The position numbers and the translations under genes are program-made. Below, in pieces: positions 16,434-25,434 of a DNA stretch of 64,000 nt (positions are counted from its first letter, which is position 1; the number at the start of each line of letters is the position of its first letter). Source of the DNA: Streptomyces maremycinicus (GTDB lineage Bacteria; Actinomycetota; Actinomycetes; Streptomycetales; Streptomycetaceae); contig NZ_BBYG01000010.1 of assembly GCF_001184025.1 (NCBI RefSeq), positions 124,001 through 188,000 of the forward strand. The letters run 5' to 3'. Below the pieces are notes generated by a model. It was given only the letters and a program-made list of their open reading frames with translations, did no database searches and was not told the DNA's origin.

Positions 16434-17288
16434 TTAGCGCTGCCGTCGGGAGCCGGCGTGTCGGGCGGGCGCGGTCGGCGCGGCCGGGGGCGGAGGCACG
16501 TGCATCGCCTGGGCTTGGCCGCTGCGGGCGAGCGCCGCTGTGGCCCGCGGGTTGGGCCTGGCCGTGGCCTCGCGGGTGACCGAGACCAGCGAGCGGTGGC
16601 GGTCGGGAATCTGGTTCAAGGCGCGGGGCACGGGAGTGGGGTTCGTGAACACGGCGGTGGAGGCCGTAATGAGGTGCTGCGGCGTGTACCGGCTGAAGAA
16701 GGCCTGCCAGCTCGGCGTGTACACCGGGTCGGTGCCGGCGGACATGCGCCACGTCGACTTCTCGGGCGTGAGCAGCTCGTCGTACTCGTGCAGCCAACCG
16801 ACGCCCATCTGATAGGCGGCGTGGCCGTCGGGCGAGACCGTACGGAACGGTCGGGAGCCATGCACCGGATCCCACCGTTGCCGCGCGGTCAGGGACGCGG
16901 GGCTGGTGCCCGCGAATTGCCGGCCGCCGCTGAGGTAGTCGGCGAAGTTGTTGTGCAGCCCGTCGACGAGGGCCTTGGTGAACGCGGCCACGATCTCGTG
17001 GGGCGTGTTCCGGTCGAACGTGGTGATCCAGTCGGGGACGCCGAGTGGATCCTCGGCGTAGGAGATGGTCCACCCGCCGTAGAAGCTCTCCATGGGGTTG
17101 GCGACGCGTACGCGCTGGCACGGGCTGGTGTAGTAGGTGTCGGTGCCGAAGGCGATGGTCTTGGTCCAACTGGGAGCGAGATCAAGGGTGTTGAAGATGC
17201 CGCGGCTGTCGCCGGGGCCGGCGAGGTAGCCGGGGCTGACCAGGACATCCGCATGCGGGTCGGGGGCGAGGGGATCCGAGCTGGGCAT
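16434..17288 (-). CDS. DUF317 protein, two-unit
   Basis: A 284-residue protein from ATG 17288 with GAAGG 8 nt ahead. It has two DUF317-type units: VLVSPGYLAGPGDSRGIF...GWTISYAEDPLGVPDW with TPHEIVAAFTKAL (residues about 10-110), and WLHEYDELLTPEKSTWRMSA with TPQHLITASTAVF (about 155-225). The tail of about 60 residues is Pro/Ala/Arg-rich. Function unknown, but such proteins are typical of Streptomyces mobile elements. It is probably the last gene of the long leftward operon. Confidence 0.8.
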   Translation of the reverse strand: MPSSDPLAPDPHADVLVSPGYLAGPGDSRGIFNTLDLAPSWTKTIAFGTDTYYTSPCQRVRVANPMESFYGGWTISYAEDPLGVPDWITTFDRNTPHEIVAAFTKALVDGLHNNFADYLSGGRQFAGTSPASLTARQRWDPVHGSRPFRTVSPDGHAAYQMGVGWLHEYDELLTPEKSTWRMSAGTDPVYTPSWQAFFSRYTPQHLITASTAVFTNPTPVPRALNQIPDRHRSLVSVTREATARPNPRATAALARSGQAQAMHVPPPPAAPTAPARHAGSRRQR

Positions 17289-17386
17289 GAGAGGGCCTTC
17301 GGGTGGTGGGGCACGGCCGGCTGAGCGGCTCGTGTGGGGACACGAGGGCGCGGTCGCGCGGCGGAATCTGGGCGTGAGCACCGGAG

Positions 17387-18181
17387 TCACCTGGTCCGGG
17401 ACGGGTGGGAGCGTGCGGTGACGTACGCCGGGACGCGCGGCTGAGGGACGGAGATGTGCGAGAACAGCTCGGAAGAGGCCGCAGGACTGCGGCGTATGGC
17501 CGCGCTCGCCCGGACGGCCCGCTGAGCTGTCGCGCCGTGCTGGTCCGGGCGAGTCGCCGCTGGGTGTGCCTTGCGGGCGAACTCCGCGAGTTCGGGGTAG
17601 ACGGGGGTGAGTCCGCGGGCCGCGGACGTCAGGGTGTACTCGGAGCCTCGGCCGGAGAAGGGGCTCGTGCGGGTGATGAGCTGGTCGATCTGGAGCTGTG
17701 TGATGCGGTAGTGGAAGGAGCCGGTGGCGAGCGCGGCTTCGTCTCGCAGCGCACCGTTGGGAAGAGGGCCGTACTGCGCGAGGGCATGGAGGAGTGGGAT
17801 CGTGCCCTTCCCGCGTAGCCGGCCGAGTGCGTCTTCCGCGCGCTCCGCCTCAGCGAGCGACGCCGTGTCGTCAGCGAGGTGGGTACGGTGCCAGGCCGCG
17901 AGCGTACGGTGGACGTGTCGCGTGTCGCGGCCGAGCGGCGTGAGGTCGTACACCCCGAACTGAGGCCGGTCCAGGAGACCGCTCGTCTGCATACGGCGCA
18001 CGATCTGGGCCATGGCATGGACGCCTACCCACGGAAGCGCGGAGTTGATGTCCGCTAGGCGCATGGGGCCGTGGTGCTGGATGGTCTGCAGGGTCCAGGT
18101 GGTCCAACGGGGCGAGAGGCGGGCGACGGCCTGGTCGACGAGTTCGGTGTGACGGGCGGGCGCGTTGGAGAGGTCGGGCAC
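17387..18181 (-). CDS. Winged-helix (HxlR-like, duplicated) regulator
   Basis: A 264-residue protein from GTG 18181 with GGAG upstream. Two winged-helix stretches are visible: residues about 10-90 (LSPRWTTWTLQTIQHHGPMR, GVYDLTPLGRD) and about 125-200 (TIPLLHALAQYGPLPNGALR, SEYTLTSAARGL). The first resembles HxlR DNA-binding domains. The C-terminus is a polar tail. A single protein with both wings could bind DNA without a partner. Target unknown; it lies at the end of the transfer operon with the RelE-like gene upstream. Confidence 0.7.
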   Translation of the reverse strand: MPDLSNAPARHTELVDQAVARLSPRWTTWTLQTIQHHGPMRLADINSALPWVGVHAMAQIVRRMQTSGLLDRPQFGVYDLTPLGRDTRHVHRTLAAWHRTHLADDTASLAEAERAEDALGRLRGKGTIPLLHALAQYGPLPNGALRDEAALATGSFHYRITQLQIDQLITRTSPFSGRGSEYTLTSAARGLTPVYPELAEFARKAHPAATRPDQHGATAQRAVRASAAIRRSPAASSELFSHISVPQPRVPAYVTARSHPSRTR

Positions 18182-18213
18182 GGTGGGGTTCTCCGGAGGG
18201 TGGTTGAGCGCCG

Positions 18214-18699
18214 TCAGCGGGACCGCGCGGCGCGTTCCGACGTGGTGCGGTTCGTGGCGGTGGTCGTTGCCGCGGGGTGCTGGGTGGCGGTGACTGGTTG
18301 CCCGCCGCGGTGCTGAGGAGAGCGGGCCCTGGCGGCTTGGGCGCGCCGGCCGTGCGGGGACGTGGCGGTGGCTGCCCGTTCGCGCTCCAGCCGGAGGGCC
18401 GCGGTGCGGTAGGCGGCCTGGTCCTGGCGCTCGCCGACCGCGAGGAGGTAGATCTCCCGTTTGTGCTGGGAGGAGGCGGGAGCGTCCCGGTACTGGATGA
18501 CGAGGCGCCAGCGGGTTTCCGGGTCGACGTAGACCTTGTGGCAGCCCGCCAGTTCGCGCTGGAGGGCGGCGCCGCGTTCGTTGCCGTGGACCAGGTGCTG
18601 CAGTTCGAGCAGGGCCAGGTCGCGGATGTTCTCCGGTATGGCGCGCAGGTCGGCGAGGGCCTCGGGATGGGCGGCGAAGGCGTACCGTGCCCGGCTCAT
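18214..18699 (-). CDS. RelE/ParE-like protein
   Basis: A 161-residue protein. Residues 1-105 have the RelE/ParE pattern: HPEALADLRAIPENIRDLAL, then KVYVDPETRWRLVIQYRD and REIYLLAVGERQDQAAYR-AALRL. The last 50 residues are a disordered Ala/Arg/Thr tail. RelE toxins cleave ribosome-bound mRNA, but no standard antitoxin gene is adjacent. The gene overlaps the one upstream by four bases (ATGA), so it is read as part of the long operon. It may be a domesticated member; the toxin call is moderate. Confidence 0.65.
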   Translation of the reverse strand: MSRARYAFAAHPEALADLRAIPENIRDLALLELQHLVHGNERGAALQRELAGCHKVYVDPETRWRLVIQYRDAPASSQHKREIYLLAVGERQDQAAYRTAALRLERERAATATSPHGRRAQAARARSPQHRGGQPVTATQHPAATTTATNRTTSERAARSR

Positions 18700-19505
18700 C
18701 GTGCGCTTCCACGGGGGTGGGTCGGGGCAGGTCCTGCTGCTGACCGCGGCGGCGATACGGGTGCCGGAGCCACGGCGAGGCCGTTGGCCGTGACCGTGGA
18801 GCGAGCGCGGGCGGCTGCCGCCCGGCGGCCGACGGCGCCCGGTGGATCAGGTGCCAGGGGGAGCGGCGACTCCCGCTCCATGACCCACACATCGGCCTCT
18901 TCGGCGCTGGTGAAGGCGCCTTCCCGCACGGTGTACGAGCGCAGATCCTTGGTCGTCTCTTCGAGGAAGAGGCGATACGGCGCATCCGCGGAGTCGGGGT
19001 GGCTGTCGTGGACGAGGGTGCGTACCTCGACGCCGAAGTCGAAGGAGCACGGGTTGTCGGTGTAGTGGTCGAGGACCTCGTACCGGTCGCCGGGATTGGT
19101 CCGGAGCAGGTCCTCAAGGCGTGCCGTGAGCGCGTCGGCGGGCCGGGGACCGTGGTGGTTGGACACCTCGGCGGCTTCCTGCGGGCAGCCCCGGCGGATC
19201 AGCCAGTTCTGCGCCAGCGGAGTGACCGGGTGGCGCTCGGACGTGAAGTCGAACGTGCGTTGCTCGACGTCTCGGGTGATGTGCAGCGTGACGTACTCCG
19301 CCGTCCCGGGGATGTCCCAGATCGCGGCCCGGTCGTACAGCAGCAGGTAGCTGTCGCGGCGGTCGGCGCTGTGGTGCTCGGAGAGGGGCACGAACAGGTC
19401 GTCCGAGAGCGTGACGGAGAAGAAGTCGTCCTCGACTTTCTCGGTGGCCGCTTGGAAGCCGTCGAGCCGGTAGTCCGGCGCAAGGGGTTCGTACGCGTGG
19501 GCCAT
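18696..19505 (-). CDS. Hypothetical protein
   Basis: A 269-residue acidic protein from ATG 19505. It is rich in aromatic/acidic stretches (RYEVLDHYTDNPCSFDFGVE, EEADVWVMERESPLPL) that alternate strand and helix, and ends in an Ala/Pro tail. I do not recognise a family. It lies between a DUF4913 protein gene (1 bp gap) and the RelE-like gene (4-bp overlap), so all three are co-translated. A partner or antitoxin role to the RelE-like protein is possible only by position. Confidence 0.65.
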   Translation of the reverse strand: MAHAYEPLAPDYRLDGFQAATEKVEDDFFSVTLSDDLFVPLSEHHSADRRDSYLLLYDRAAIWDIPGTAEYVTLHITRDVEQRTFDFTSERHPVTPLAQNWLIRRGCPQEAAEVSNHHGPRPADALTARLEDLLRTNPGDRYEVLDHYTDNPCSFDFGVEVRTLVHDSHPDSADAPYRLFLEETTKDLRSYTVREGAFTSAEEADVWVMERESPLPLAPDPPGAVGRRAAAARARSTVTANGLAVAPAPVSPPRSAAGPAPTHPRGSAR

Positions 19506-19506
19506 C

Positions 19507-20106
19507 TCAGACTCCGGCGGGCTCGGGGGCGGCCAGCAGCCGGTGGTGGGGTCGGGCCGCACTGGTGGTGCAGGCACCGAACGGGCCGTCCGCGGTGCGG
19601 AGTTGGAGCAGGGCCGGGTCGAGGTGGTCGCGATGCCAGGTGGAGGGACCGGTGAGGCCGGCCTGGACGTCGGTGAGCTGCTGCCAGGCGAGCCAGAGGG
19701 CGTGCAGCCGGGCCACGGCCTCGGGGTGCTCTTGCCACTGCCGGCACCACGGGCGGCCGGTGGTGATCTCCCGTCCGTAGACCGGCAGGAGCAGGTTGTG
19801 CACCCAGTTGGTCAGCGCGGCCAGTTCTTCGGCGTACGTCTTGGCGCCGAGCGCCAGGATGAAGACGGAGGCCGGCCCGTCGTTGGCATTGCCTTCGGCC
19901 GGGGCGGAGGCCGATGCCGGACTTTCAGGGTGCACGGGATCGGCCGGTTCGCCGTCTTCCTGGGACGGCTGGTCGTCGGCGAGCCGGGCGAGCGTCTCGC
20001 CCTGCTTGCGGCTCTCGGCGACGAGCCGGGTGACCGTGGCGACGAGGTCGTCCAGGTCGTGGTCCGGTATGCGCACCGGCTCGCTCTCGTGGGCGGGTTC
20101 GGACAT
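19507..20106 (-). CDS. DUF4913 protein
   Basis: A 199-residue protein from ATG 20106. The C-terminal 110 residues carry the DUF4913 signature: LTNWVHNLLLPVYGREI, then WCRQWQEHPEAVARLHALWL and STWHRDHLDPALLQL. The N-terminal 75 residues are acidic and probably disordered. DUF4913 proteins are frequent on actinobacterial mobile elements near transfer genes; function unknown. One base separates it from the next gene. Confidence 0.8.
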   Translation of the reverse strand: MSEPAHESEPVRIPDHDLDDLVATVTRLVAESRKQGETLARLADDQPSQEDGEPADPVHPESPASASAPAEGNANDGPASVFILALGAKTYAEELAALTNWVHNLLLPVYGREITTGRPWCRQWQEHPEAVARLHALWLAWQQLTDVQAGLTGPSTWHRDHLDPALLQLRTADGPFGACTTSAARPHHRLLAAPEPAGV

Positions 20107-20201
20107 GGCTACCCCTGGTGGAGGTTCTGGTGGATGGGGTGTCGAGGTTCCGGAGAAACGGGGGTTTGGCCTGGCCGGGAAACGGGTGTAAAAGGCGCAG
20201 C

Positions 20202-21408
20202 TCAGCGCGGCGCGCGATGGCGGCATACGGTCCTGGGCCGGGTCAGGATCCGCAGGGCGCGGGCGGCCTGTTGGGGAACAACTCCGTTGCCCAGAGCGGT
20301 CAGTTGGGCGGGGCGCCCCAGCCCAGGTGTGCCGGTCACCCAGCCGGGAGGAAGGCCTTGCATCCACTCCACGAACCGCGGACTCAGGTGGCCCGCAGCG
20401 TCGGTCGGCCGAGGTGCGGGACGGGTGGCACGTTCCCAGCGGGTGATCGCGTCGGCGTACGGCCCCCAGATCTCGGCCCGTCCTGCACGGCCGACGGATC
20501 CCCGAACAGCGGCAGCGACTGCGCTCGTGGGGTCCTGCTCGTGGCGCCCTTCCGCTGCCCTGTCGTGCGTGTGGGCGTGGCATCCGGGGTGGGCCGCAGG
20601 CGTGCTGCCGCTGAAGGCAGGGTCAAGTCCCCATTGCCGTGGCGCTGGTTGGGCGAGTCCTTGGTGCGGTCGGAGGCCTTCGGGGTGGGCAGGAGCCACT
20701 CGATCTCGTCCGCCAGGTTCGGGCCGTGGCCGCCCTGCTTGCGTTTCGCCGGGTGTTGGCTGCCACCGTTGGCCCCCAGGTTGCTGGTCGGGGTCTTGAG
20801 GAGCGGTGATCCGTCCGGATGGCCAGGCGGCGAGGAAGATCCGCTCTCGGCGGTGCGGGGCTCCGACGTCGGAGGCGCGAAGCACGCACCAGCGCGCATT
20901 GAACCGGATGTCGGTCAGGGAGCCGAGTACGGCGCCGAGTGCGCGCACAGGAGGCTGGCCTGCGGTGTCTCCCAGACACCACGGGCAGAGTTCCACGTCG
21001 CCAGGGGAACCGGCGGGCGAGGTGAGGAGCCCTCGGACATTCTCGATCACCACAAGGCATGGGTTGAGGACTTCGATGGCACGGACGACGTGGTGCCACA
21101 GACCGGACCGGGTGCCATCAGCCAGTCCGGCGCGACGGCCGGCGACCGAGACGTCTTTGACAGGGGAAGCCGGCCGTCAGGACGCACACCTCCGGGACTT
21201 CGGCCCAGTTCGCGGCCGTGATGTCGCCGAGGTTCGGCACGGCCGGCCAGTGCCGGGACAGGATCCGGGCCGGTCCCGGATCGATCTCGGCGTGCCAGGC
21301 GAGCGTGCCTCCGAGGGCGGTCTGGACGCCGAGGTCCAGGCCGCCGTAACCGGAGCACAGGCTCCCGATCGAGGGTGGCGTCTCCGCCGAGGCCGGGTCA
21401 GCGGCCAT
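20202..21408 (-). pseudogene. C5-cytosine DNA methyltransferase, frameshifted in the catalytic loop
   Basis: The gene starts at ATG 21408 with motif I SLCSGYGGLDLG and reaches LTAGFPCQ (catalytic Cys motif IV). There the frame breaks. Dropping one T from the TTT at 21156-21158 (plus-strand view) restores DVSVAGRRAGLADGTRSGLW and continues in the frame of VVIENVRGLL, motif VIII RRERIFLAAW and motif X ALGNGVVPQQAARAL up to 20202. All methyltransferase motifs are therefore present apart from this one-base insertion next to the catalytic cysteine. Neighbouring operon genes are intact. It may be a dead gene, a phase switch or a sequencing error. Confidence 0.8.
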
Positions 21409-22000
21409 GGCGAGGCGCCGTGGTGTAGGCGAGCGGGACCGGACCCGGGGCGGGCGGCTCCACGGGTAGGCGGTAGATCGAGCTCGTCGGCCGTGCCGAG
21501 CGGCTCAGGGCGGCGAGAACACGGGGCGGGGTGCCGTCGATCCGGTCCGTGGCGCGCCGCAGCGTGACGAAGGTTTCCTGCAGCGAGTCCACCGTGAGGT
21601 CCAGCCGGTCCTGCGCGACGTCGAACGCGGCCTGGCGGGCATCGCGTAGATCCGCCGAGGCCGGGGCTTCCGCGTACCTGCGCAGGAATCCGAGCTGTTC
21701 GAAGGCTTCGGTGTAGTTGTTCATGGCGCGTCCCGCCGAGGCGGACGCGCTGGTGTAGGCGGCGATGACCGGGCCGAAGTCGAGGCCTGGGTCGTTGTCG
21801 GTGGCGCGGAAGAGGACCTCGTCGGACAGATCCTTCACCAGTCCTGTGAGGGCGCCGAGCTGCTGGGACGCGGTGACAAGGTCGGGCAGGGAGCTCTGTG
21901 TGTACGACCGAAGCAGGTCGGAGCGGAGCATTTCGAACTCCCTGGCCAACGCGTACAGTTCGTCCTTCTCCAGGCCCGCGCGGCCGGTGTGGTCGGTCAT
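21398..22000 (-). CDS. Hypothetical helical protein
   Basis: A 200-residue protein from ATG 22000, overlapping the DnaB-N gene by four bases and the methyltransferase start by 11. It is mostly helical (ELYALAREFEMLRSDLLRSY, LRDARQAAFDVAQDRLDL) and has a short proline-rich tail. I do not recognise a family. Its place among operon genes makes it real; function unknown. Confidence 0.7.
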   Translation of the reverse strand: MTDHTGRAGLEKDELYALAREFEMLRSDLLRSYTQSSLPDLVTASQQLGALTGLVKDLSDEVLFRATDNDPGLDFGPVIAAYTSASASAGRAMNNYTEAFEQLGFLRRYAEAPASADLRDARQAAFDVAQDRLDLTVDSLQETFVTLRRATDRIDGTPPRVLAALSRSARPTSSIYRLPVEPPAPGPVPLAYTTAPRHGR

Positions 22001-23178
22001 GACGGACTCCGATGGTTGTGCCGGTCGGGAAGCGCGGCGCAGGGGGCCTCGACTGGCGCCGAGGGAGCCGGGGTGGCTGCGAGGTGGCTGCGGGCTCGGG
22101 CCGCGTCGATGCGGGCGGCGGGCGGCGACGTACCGGGCCGGCTGGTCGGCCGCCGCTGCTCGGGTTTTGGTTCGTTCGCGAGGCGCAGGCGGCGGCGTAT
22201 GTCGTCCAGTGGGCCGAGGGCGTGCAGGGCGTAGCCGATCAGCCGTCCTGGGGCCAGGGATTCGTCGTCGGCGAGTGCGCGCACTTGGCGGGCGGAGGCC
22301 GCGGCGGTGCGTACGAGCGAGGCCTGGACGACCTGTTCGCCGAAGTGCTCGGCGACACCGGAGAGGGACAGCGGATCGCAGATCCGCATGACGCGTTCGG
22401 CGTCGAGCGCTCCGCCGGACAGTGCGCCCCGGCGCTGGGTTTCCCACAGCACGGTCAGGTGATCGATGGGCTCGCCGCGGTGGTGCAGGGCGCCCAGGGC
22501 GCGGTAGATCTGCTGATGGCCGGCGTCCGCGAAGTCGCCGGGATGCAGCCAGCTGACGACGTCGAGCAGCTGCTCGGGGCGGGCGCTGATGCAGCCGAGG
22601 AGGAACTCCTCGTCGGCGAGGACCTGTTCGTCGACGGGCTGCGCCTGCGGGGAGGGTGATGTGTTCGGCGCTGGGGGCTGTACCGGTCGTGGCTCGGTAC
22701 CCCACCGGTGAGCGAGATCGGCGAGGACCTCGGCCAGGATCTGGGCGTGGTGGACCGTCTCCTCGACCCCGCCGCGGACGGCGTCGGCACGCGCGGCCTG
22801 GTGGAGGCGGATGGCGTGCTGGGTGACGCCGCGGTGGATGGCGCCCTCCAGGACCATCCGCCCATAGACGGGTGCGTGGGTGGGCCGCGGACACGCGGAG
22901 ATCAAGGAGTGGGCGTACGACGCGGTGAGCCCACGGGTCCGGGTGCTGGCCTCCCGCACGGTGTCCGTCACCCAGGACAGAGGGATCGGAGCTCCGCTCT
23001 TCCCCGTTGCGGCCGGGTGGCCGTCGGCGCGGAGCTTGAGCATCGCGGAGTAGAGAGCGGCGTGTGCCGGACGGGAGAAGTGTTCGGGCCGCAGCCAGGG
23101 CGAGAGATGGTCGAGCTGAGCGGGGTCGAGGAAGACCGAGCCCAGGACCGCCTGCTCGGCCTGGACGAGCGGCGTCAC
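21997..23178 (-). CDS. Protein with two DnaB N-terminal domains, no helicase motor
   Basis: A 393-residue protein from GTG 23178, sharing GTGA with the gene before it. Two copies of the DnaB N-terminal (DnaG-binding) domain are seen: residues about 1-130 (AEQAVLGSVFLDPAQLDHLS, FSRPAHAALYSAML) and about 180-290 (EEFLLGCISARPEQLLDVVS, GHQQIYRALGALHHRG). There is no Walker A or RecA-like motor, so it cannot be a helicase. It could bind primase or dock on host DnaB during DNA transfer. This type is seen on actinobacterial elements. Confidence 0.75.
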   Translation of the reverse strand: MTPLVQAEQAVLGSVFLDPAQLDHLSPWLRPEHFSRPAHAALYSAMLKLRADGHPAATGKSGAPIPLSWVTDTVREASTRTRGLTASYAHSLISACPRPTHAPVYGRMVLEGAIHRGVTQHAIRLHQAARADAVRGGVEETVHHAQILAEVLADLAHRWGTEPRPVQPPAPNTSPSPQAQPVDEQVLADEEFLLGCISARPEQLLDVVSWLHPGDFADAGHQQIYRALGALHHRGEPIDHLTVLWETQRRGALSGGALDAERVMRICDPLSLSGVAEHFGEQVVQASLVRTAAASARQVRALADDESLAPGRLIGYALHALGPLDDIRRRLRLANEPKPEQRRPTSRPGTSPPAARIDAARARSHLAATPAPSAPVEAPCAALPDRHNHRSPS

Positions 23179-23411
23179 CGCCGGTCCTTCCGCGCGGCCG
23201 TGCGTTCGGTGCGCAGCTTCGCGACGGCGCGGTCGGCGGCGGCCATGTCGGCGGCGAAGCGGTCTAGTTCGTCGGTGAAGACGGGGTCTGAGGCGGAAAT
23301 GGTGCCGGTCGGGGTGACCAGCCACCATGCGCCGCCGCGGCGTACGGCGGGAGTGTCGGCGAGCCGCTCGGACGGGCGGACGGAAGCCCAGGTCGGTACG
23401 GGGTGGGACAT
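23175..23411 (-). CDS. Small hypothetical protein
   Basis: A 78-residue protein from ATG 23411 with a conserved-looking core RRGGAWWLVTPTGTISASDP and a helical C-terminus DRFAADMAAADRAVAKLRTE. It overlaps the following gene by four bases and lies 104 bp after the coupling-protein stop. Unknown function. Confidence 0.6.
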   Translation of the reverse strand: MSHPVPTWASVRPSERLADTPAVRRGGAWWLVTPTGTISASDPVFTDELDRFAADMAAADRAVAKLRTERTAARKDRR

Positions 23412-23514
23412 GGGAGCACCTCAAGAGGAACTAAGGGGAGGGCGAGCAGCGGCTCAGGGACGCGATGGGCTGTACGTCCGCGTCTCGTGCGGGCGTCGCG
23501 TCGGGCCGGGGTGC

Positions 23515-25335
23515 TCATGCCGCCGGGCCGAAGTCGTCGCGGTGCGGCTGCTTGGCCAGCGCGCGCTCGGTGATGGCCGCGGTCGCCTGGGCGGAGGCGG
23601 CGCCGAGCCGGTCCGCGTCCGGCTCGCGGTACCAGGGCTTGAGGTTCAGGAGGGCGGGGCGGATGCCGGTGGCCAGCAGCAGTGCGGAGCCCTTGGGCAT
23701 AGCCCGGATCGCGTCGGCCGGCAGTACACGCTCCTGACGCATCGACACCGACGTCGACTTGCCCGACTCGCTCGTGGACACGGAGACGGTGCGTACGTCG
23801 TGGTCGCCGACGAGGCGGGAGAGCTTGTCCGCGAAGTCGGCGTCGTCGATGCCGGAGCCGACCAGCTTGATCGTCGCGGCGGACCACAGGGCGTCCATGC
23901 CGGCCTCGCCCCATACCCGTACGCCCTGGCGGTAGGACTGCAGGATCGTGATCGGGATGACGCCGCGCGAGCCGAGGTGGGAGTAGAGGTCTGGGAGGTC
24001 GGAGATCTTGCAGACGTTGGCGGCTTCGTCGAGGATCGCGAGCAGCGGCGTGTCGAGGCGCCCGCCGTCGCGTTCGGCCTGGAGGACGGCCGAGCGCATC
24101 ACCGCGTCGGCGGCTGCGGCGATGATCGCCGAGGCGGAGCCGCCGCCGTCCTTCGACAGCAGGAACAGGGTGTCCTTGCTGGTCGCGAACTCCTCCGGCT
24201 TGAACTCCCGTACCTTGCCCAGGTCGTTGGGAGGCGTGACCCAGGCGGCGATGGTCGGGTCGAGGAGGCAGCTGGCGTACTGCCGGGCGGTCTCGAAGAT
24301 GCCGTCGCGGGTCTCGACGGCTCCGGCGACGGTGCCCTGGAGCTGGGCGGCGACGGCGTCGAGGCCGGCGTCCTGCAGGAGGTCGATGGGGGTGCGGTCG
24401 GCGGGGGAGGCGAGCCAGGCCAGCACGTCGGTGATGGGCCGGTGGTCGCGGGCGGAGGCGAGGAACAGGGCGGTGAGGGTGTTGGCGGCGGCGGTGGACC
24501 AGAAGTCGCCCGCGCTGGACTCGTCCACGGAGGCGGTCACGAAGTGCCCGGCCAGCCGCCGGGCCCCGGCGAGATCGTGGGCGTCGGCGAGGATGTCCCA
24601 CCACATGGTCTGCTGGGCGTGGGCGATCTGCTGCGGGTCCAGCGTCCACACCGTGCCCACGTGGGAGCGCTCGTCGAGCGTCGCCGTGAAGGCATCGCGT
24701 GCCGCCTTGTTCGAGGTCAGCAGCACCGGGCCGGGGGCGCGCAGAATCGCGGGGATCGCCAGCCCGGATGTCTTCCCGGAGCGGGGCGCCATGATCGCGA
24801 GGAGGACGTCCTCCCAGGAGGAGCGGACCTCGATGGCACCCGGCTTCAGCGTGCCGAGCAGGACGCCGCGGTCGTCCGGAGCGATGTCTTTGGGCTTGGT
24901 GCCCTTCAGGCTGGGCCGAAGGTCGATGGCCTTTGTGGCGATCTTCTTGGGCAGCAGGTCGGCCAGATCCCGCTGATCGGCCAGCCCGTTGGGATTGCGG
25001 CGAAGACGCAGCCACAGGCGGCCGCCGAGGACGGCTGCCGCGGTGAGCGCGGCGGCGGGCAGCAGGTAGCAGCTGGTGAGGACGGCGGGTTGGGCGAGAT
25101 GCGGCCAGACGCGTTCGGGGTGCAGGAGCGCGTCGGTCGGTTGGAAGGCGGCCCACGGATCGGAGCCGGTCACGGCGTTGGCGAGATTGCCGAATAGCCA
25201 GGCCAGCGAGCCTCCCGCCATGCCGAGACCGGCGATGGCGATCAGGAGGTAGAGGAGGAGGTCGGTGCCGGTGGTGGTCGAGGGCGTGCTGGTGCGCGGA
25301 GATGGCAAGGCGGGATCCAGAGGGGTGCGGACCAA
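23515..25335 (-). CDS. VirD4/TraG-type coupling protein (T4CP)
   Basis: A 606-residue protein with two N-terminal membrane segments (residues about 25-48 and 85-108), Walker A APRSGKTSG (183-191) and Walker B LLAILDEAAN (about 431-440), the layout of VirD4/TraG coupling ATPases that hand relaxase-bound DNA to the type IV channel. TTG 25335 is the only upstream start in frame, without a good ribosome site, so the true start may be slightly downstream. It lies between element-specific hypotheticals and the DnaB-N gene. The all-alpha domain (residues about 250-350) probably recognises the relaxase. Confidence 0.9.
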   Translation of the reverse strand: MVRTPLDPALPSPRTSTPSTTTGTDLLLYLLIAIAGLGMAGGSLAWLFGNLANAVTGSDPWAAFQPTDALLHPERVWPHLAQPAVLTSCYLLPAAALTAAAVLGGRLWLRLRRNPNGLADQRDLADLLPKKIATKAIDLRPSLKGTKPKDIAPDDRGVLLGTLKPGAIEVRSSWEDVLLAIMAPRSGKTSGLAIPAILRAPGPVLLTSNKAARDAFTATLDERSHVGTVWTLDPQQIAHAQQTMWWDILADAHDLAGARRLAGHFVTASVDESSAGDFWSTAAANTLTALFLASARDHRPITDVLAWLASPADRTPIDLLQDAGLDAVAAQLQGTVAGAVETRDGIFETARQYASCLLDPTIAAWVTPPNDLGKVREFKPEEFATSKDTLFLLSKDGGGSASAIIAAAADAVMRSAVLQAERDGGRLDTPLLAILDEAANVCKISDLPDLYSHLGSRGVIPITILQSYRQGVRVWGEAGMDALWSAATIKLVGSGIDDADFADKLSRLVGDHDVRTVSVSTSESGKSTSVSMRQERVLPADAIRAMPKGSALLLATGIRPALLNLKPWYREPDADRLGAASAQATAAITERALAKQPHRDDFGPAA

Positions 25336-25434
25336 CGGGTGGCGGCGGGGCAGTGGGTTGCTCTGGCGATCACGAGCGGGCTCCTGGCTGTTGTGGCGGT
25401 GAGCAGGGGAGTTGGACGGAGCGGCGGGGAGCGG

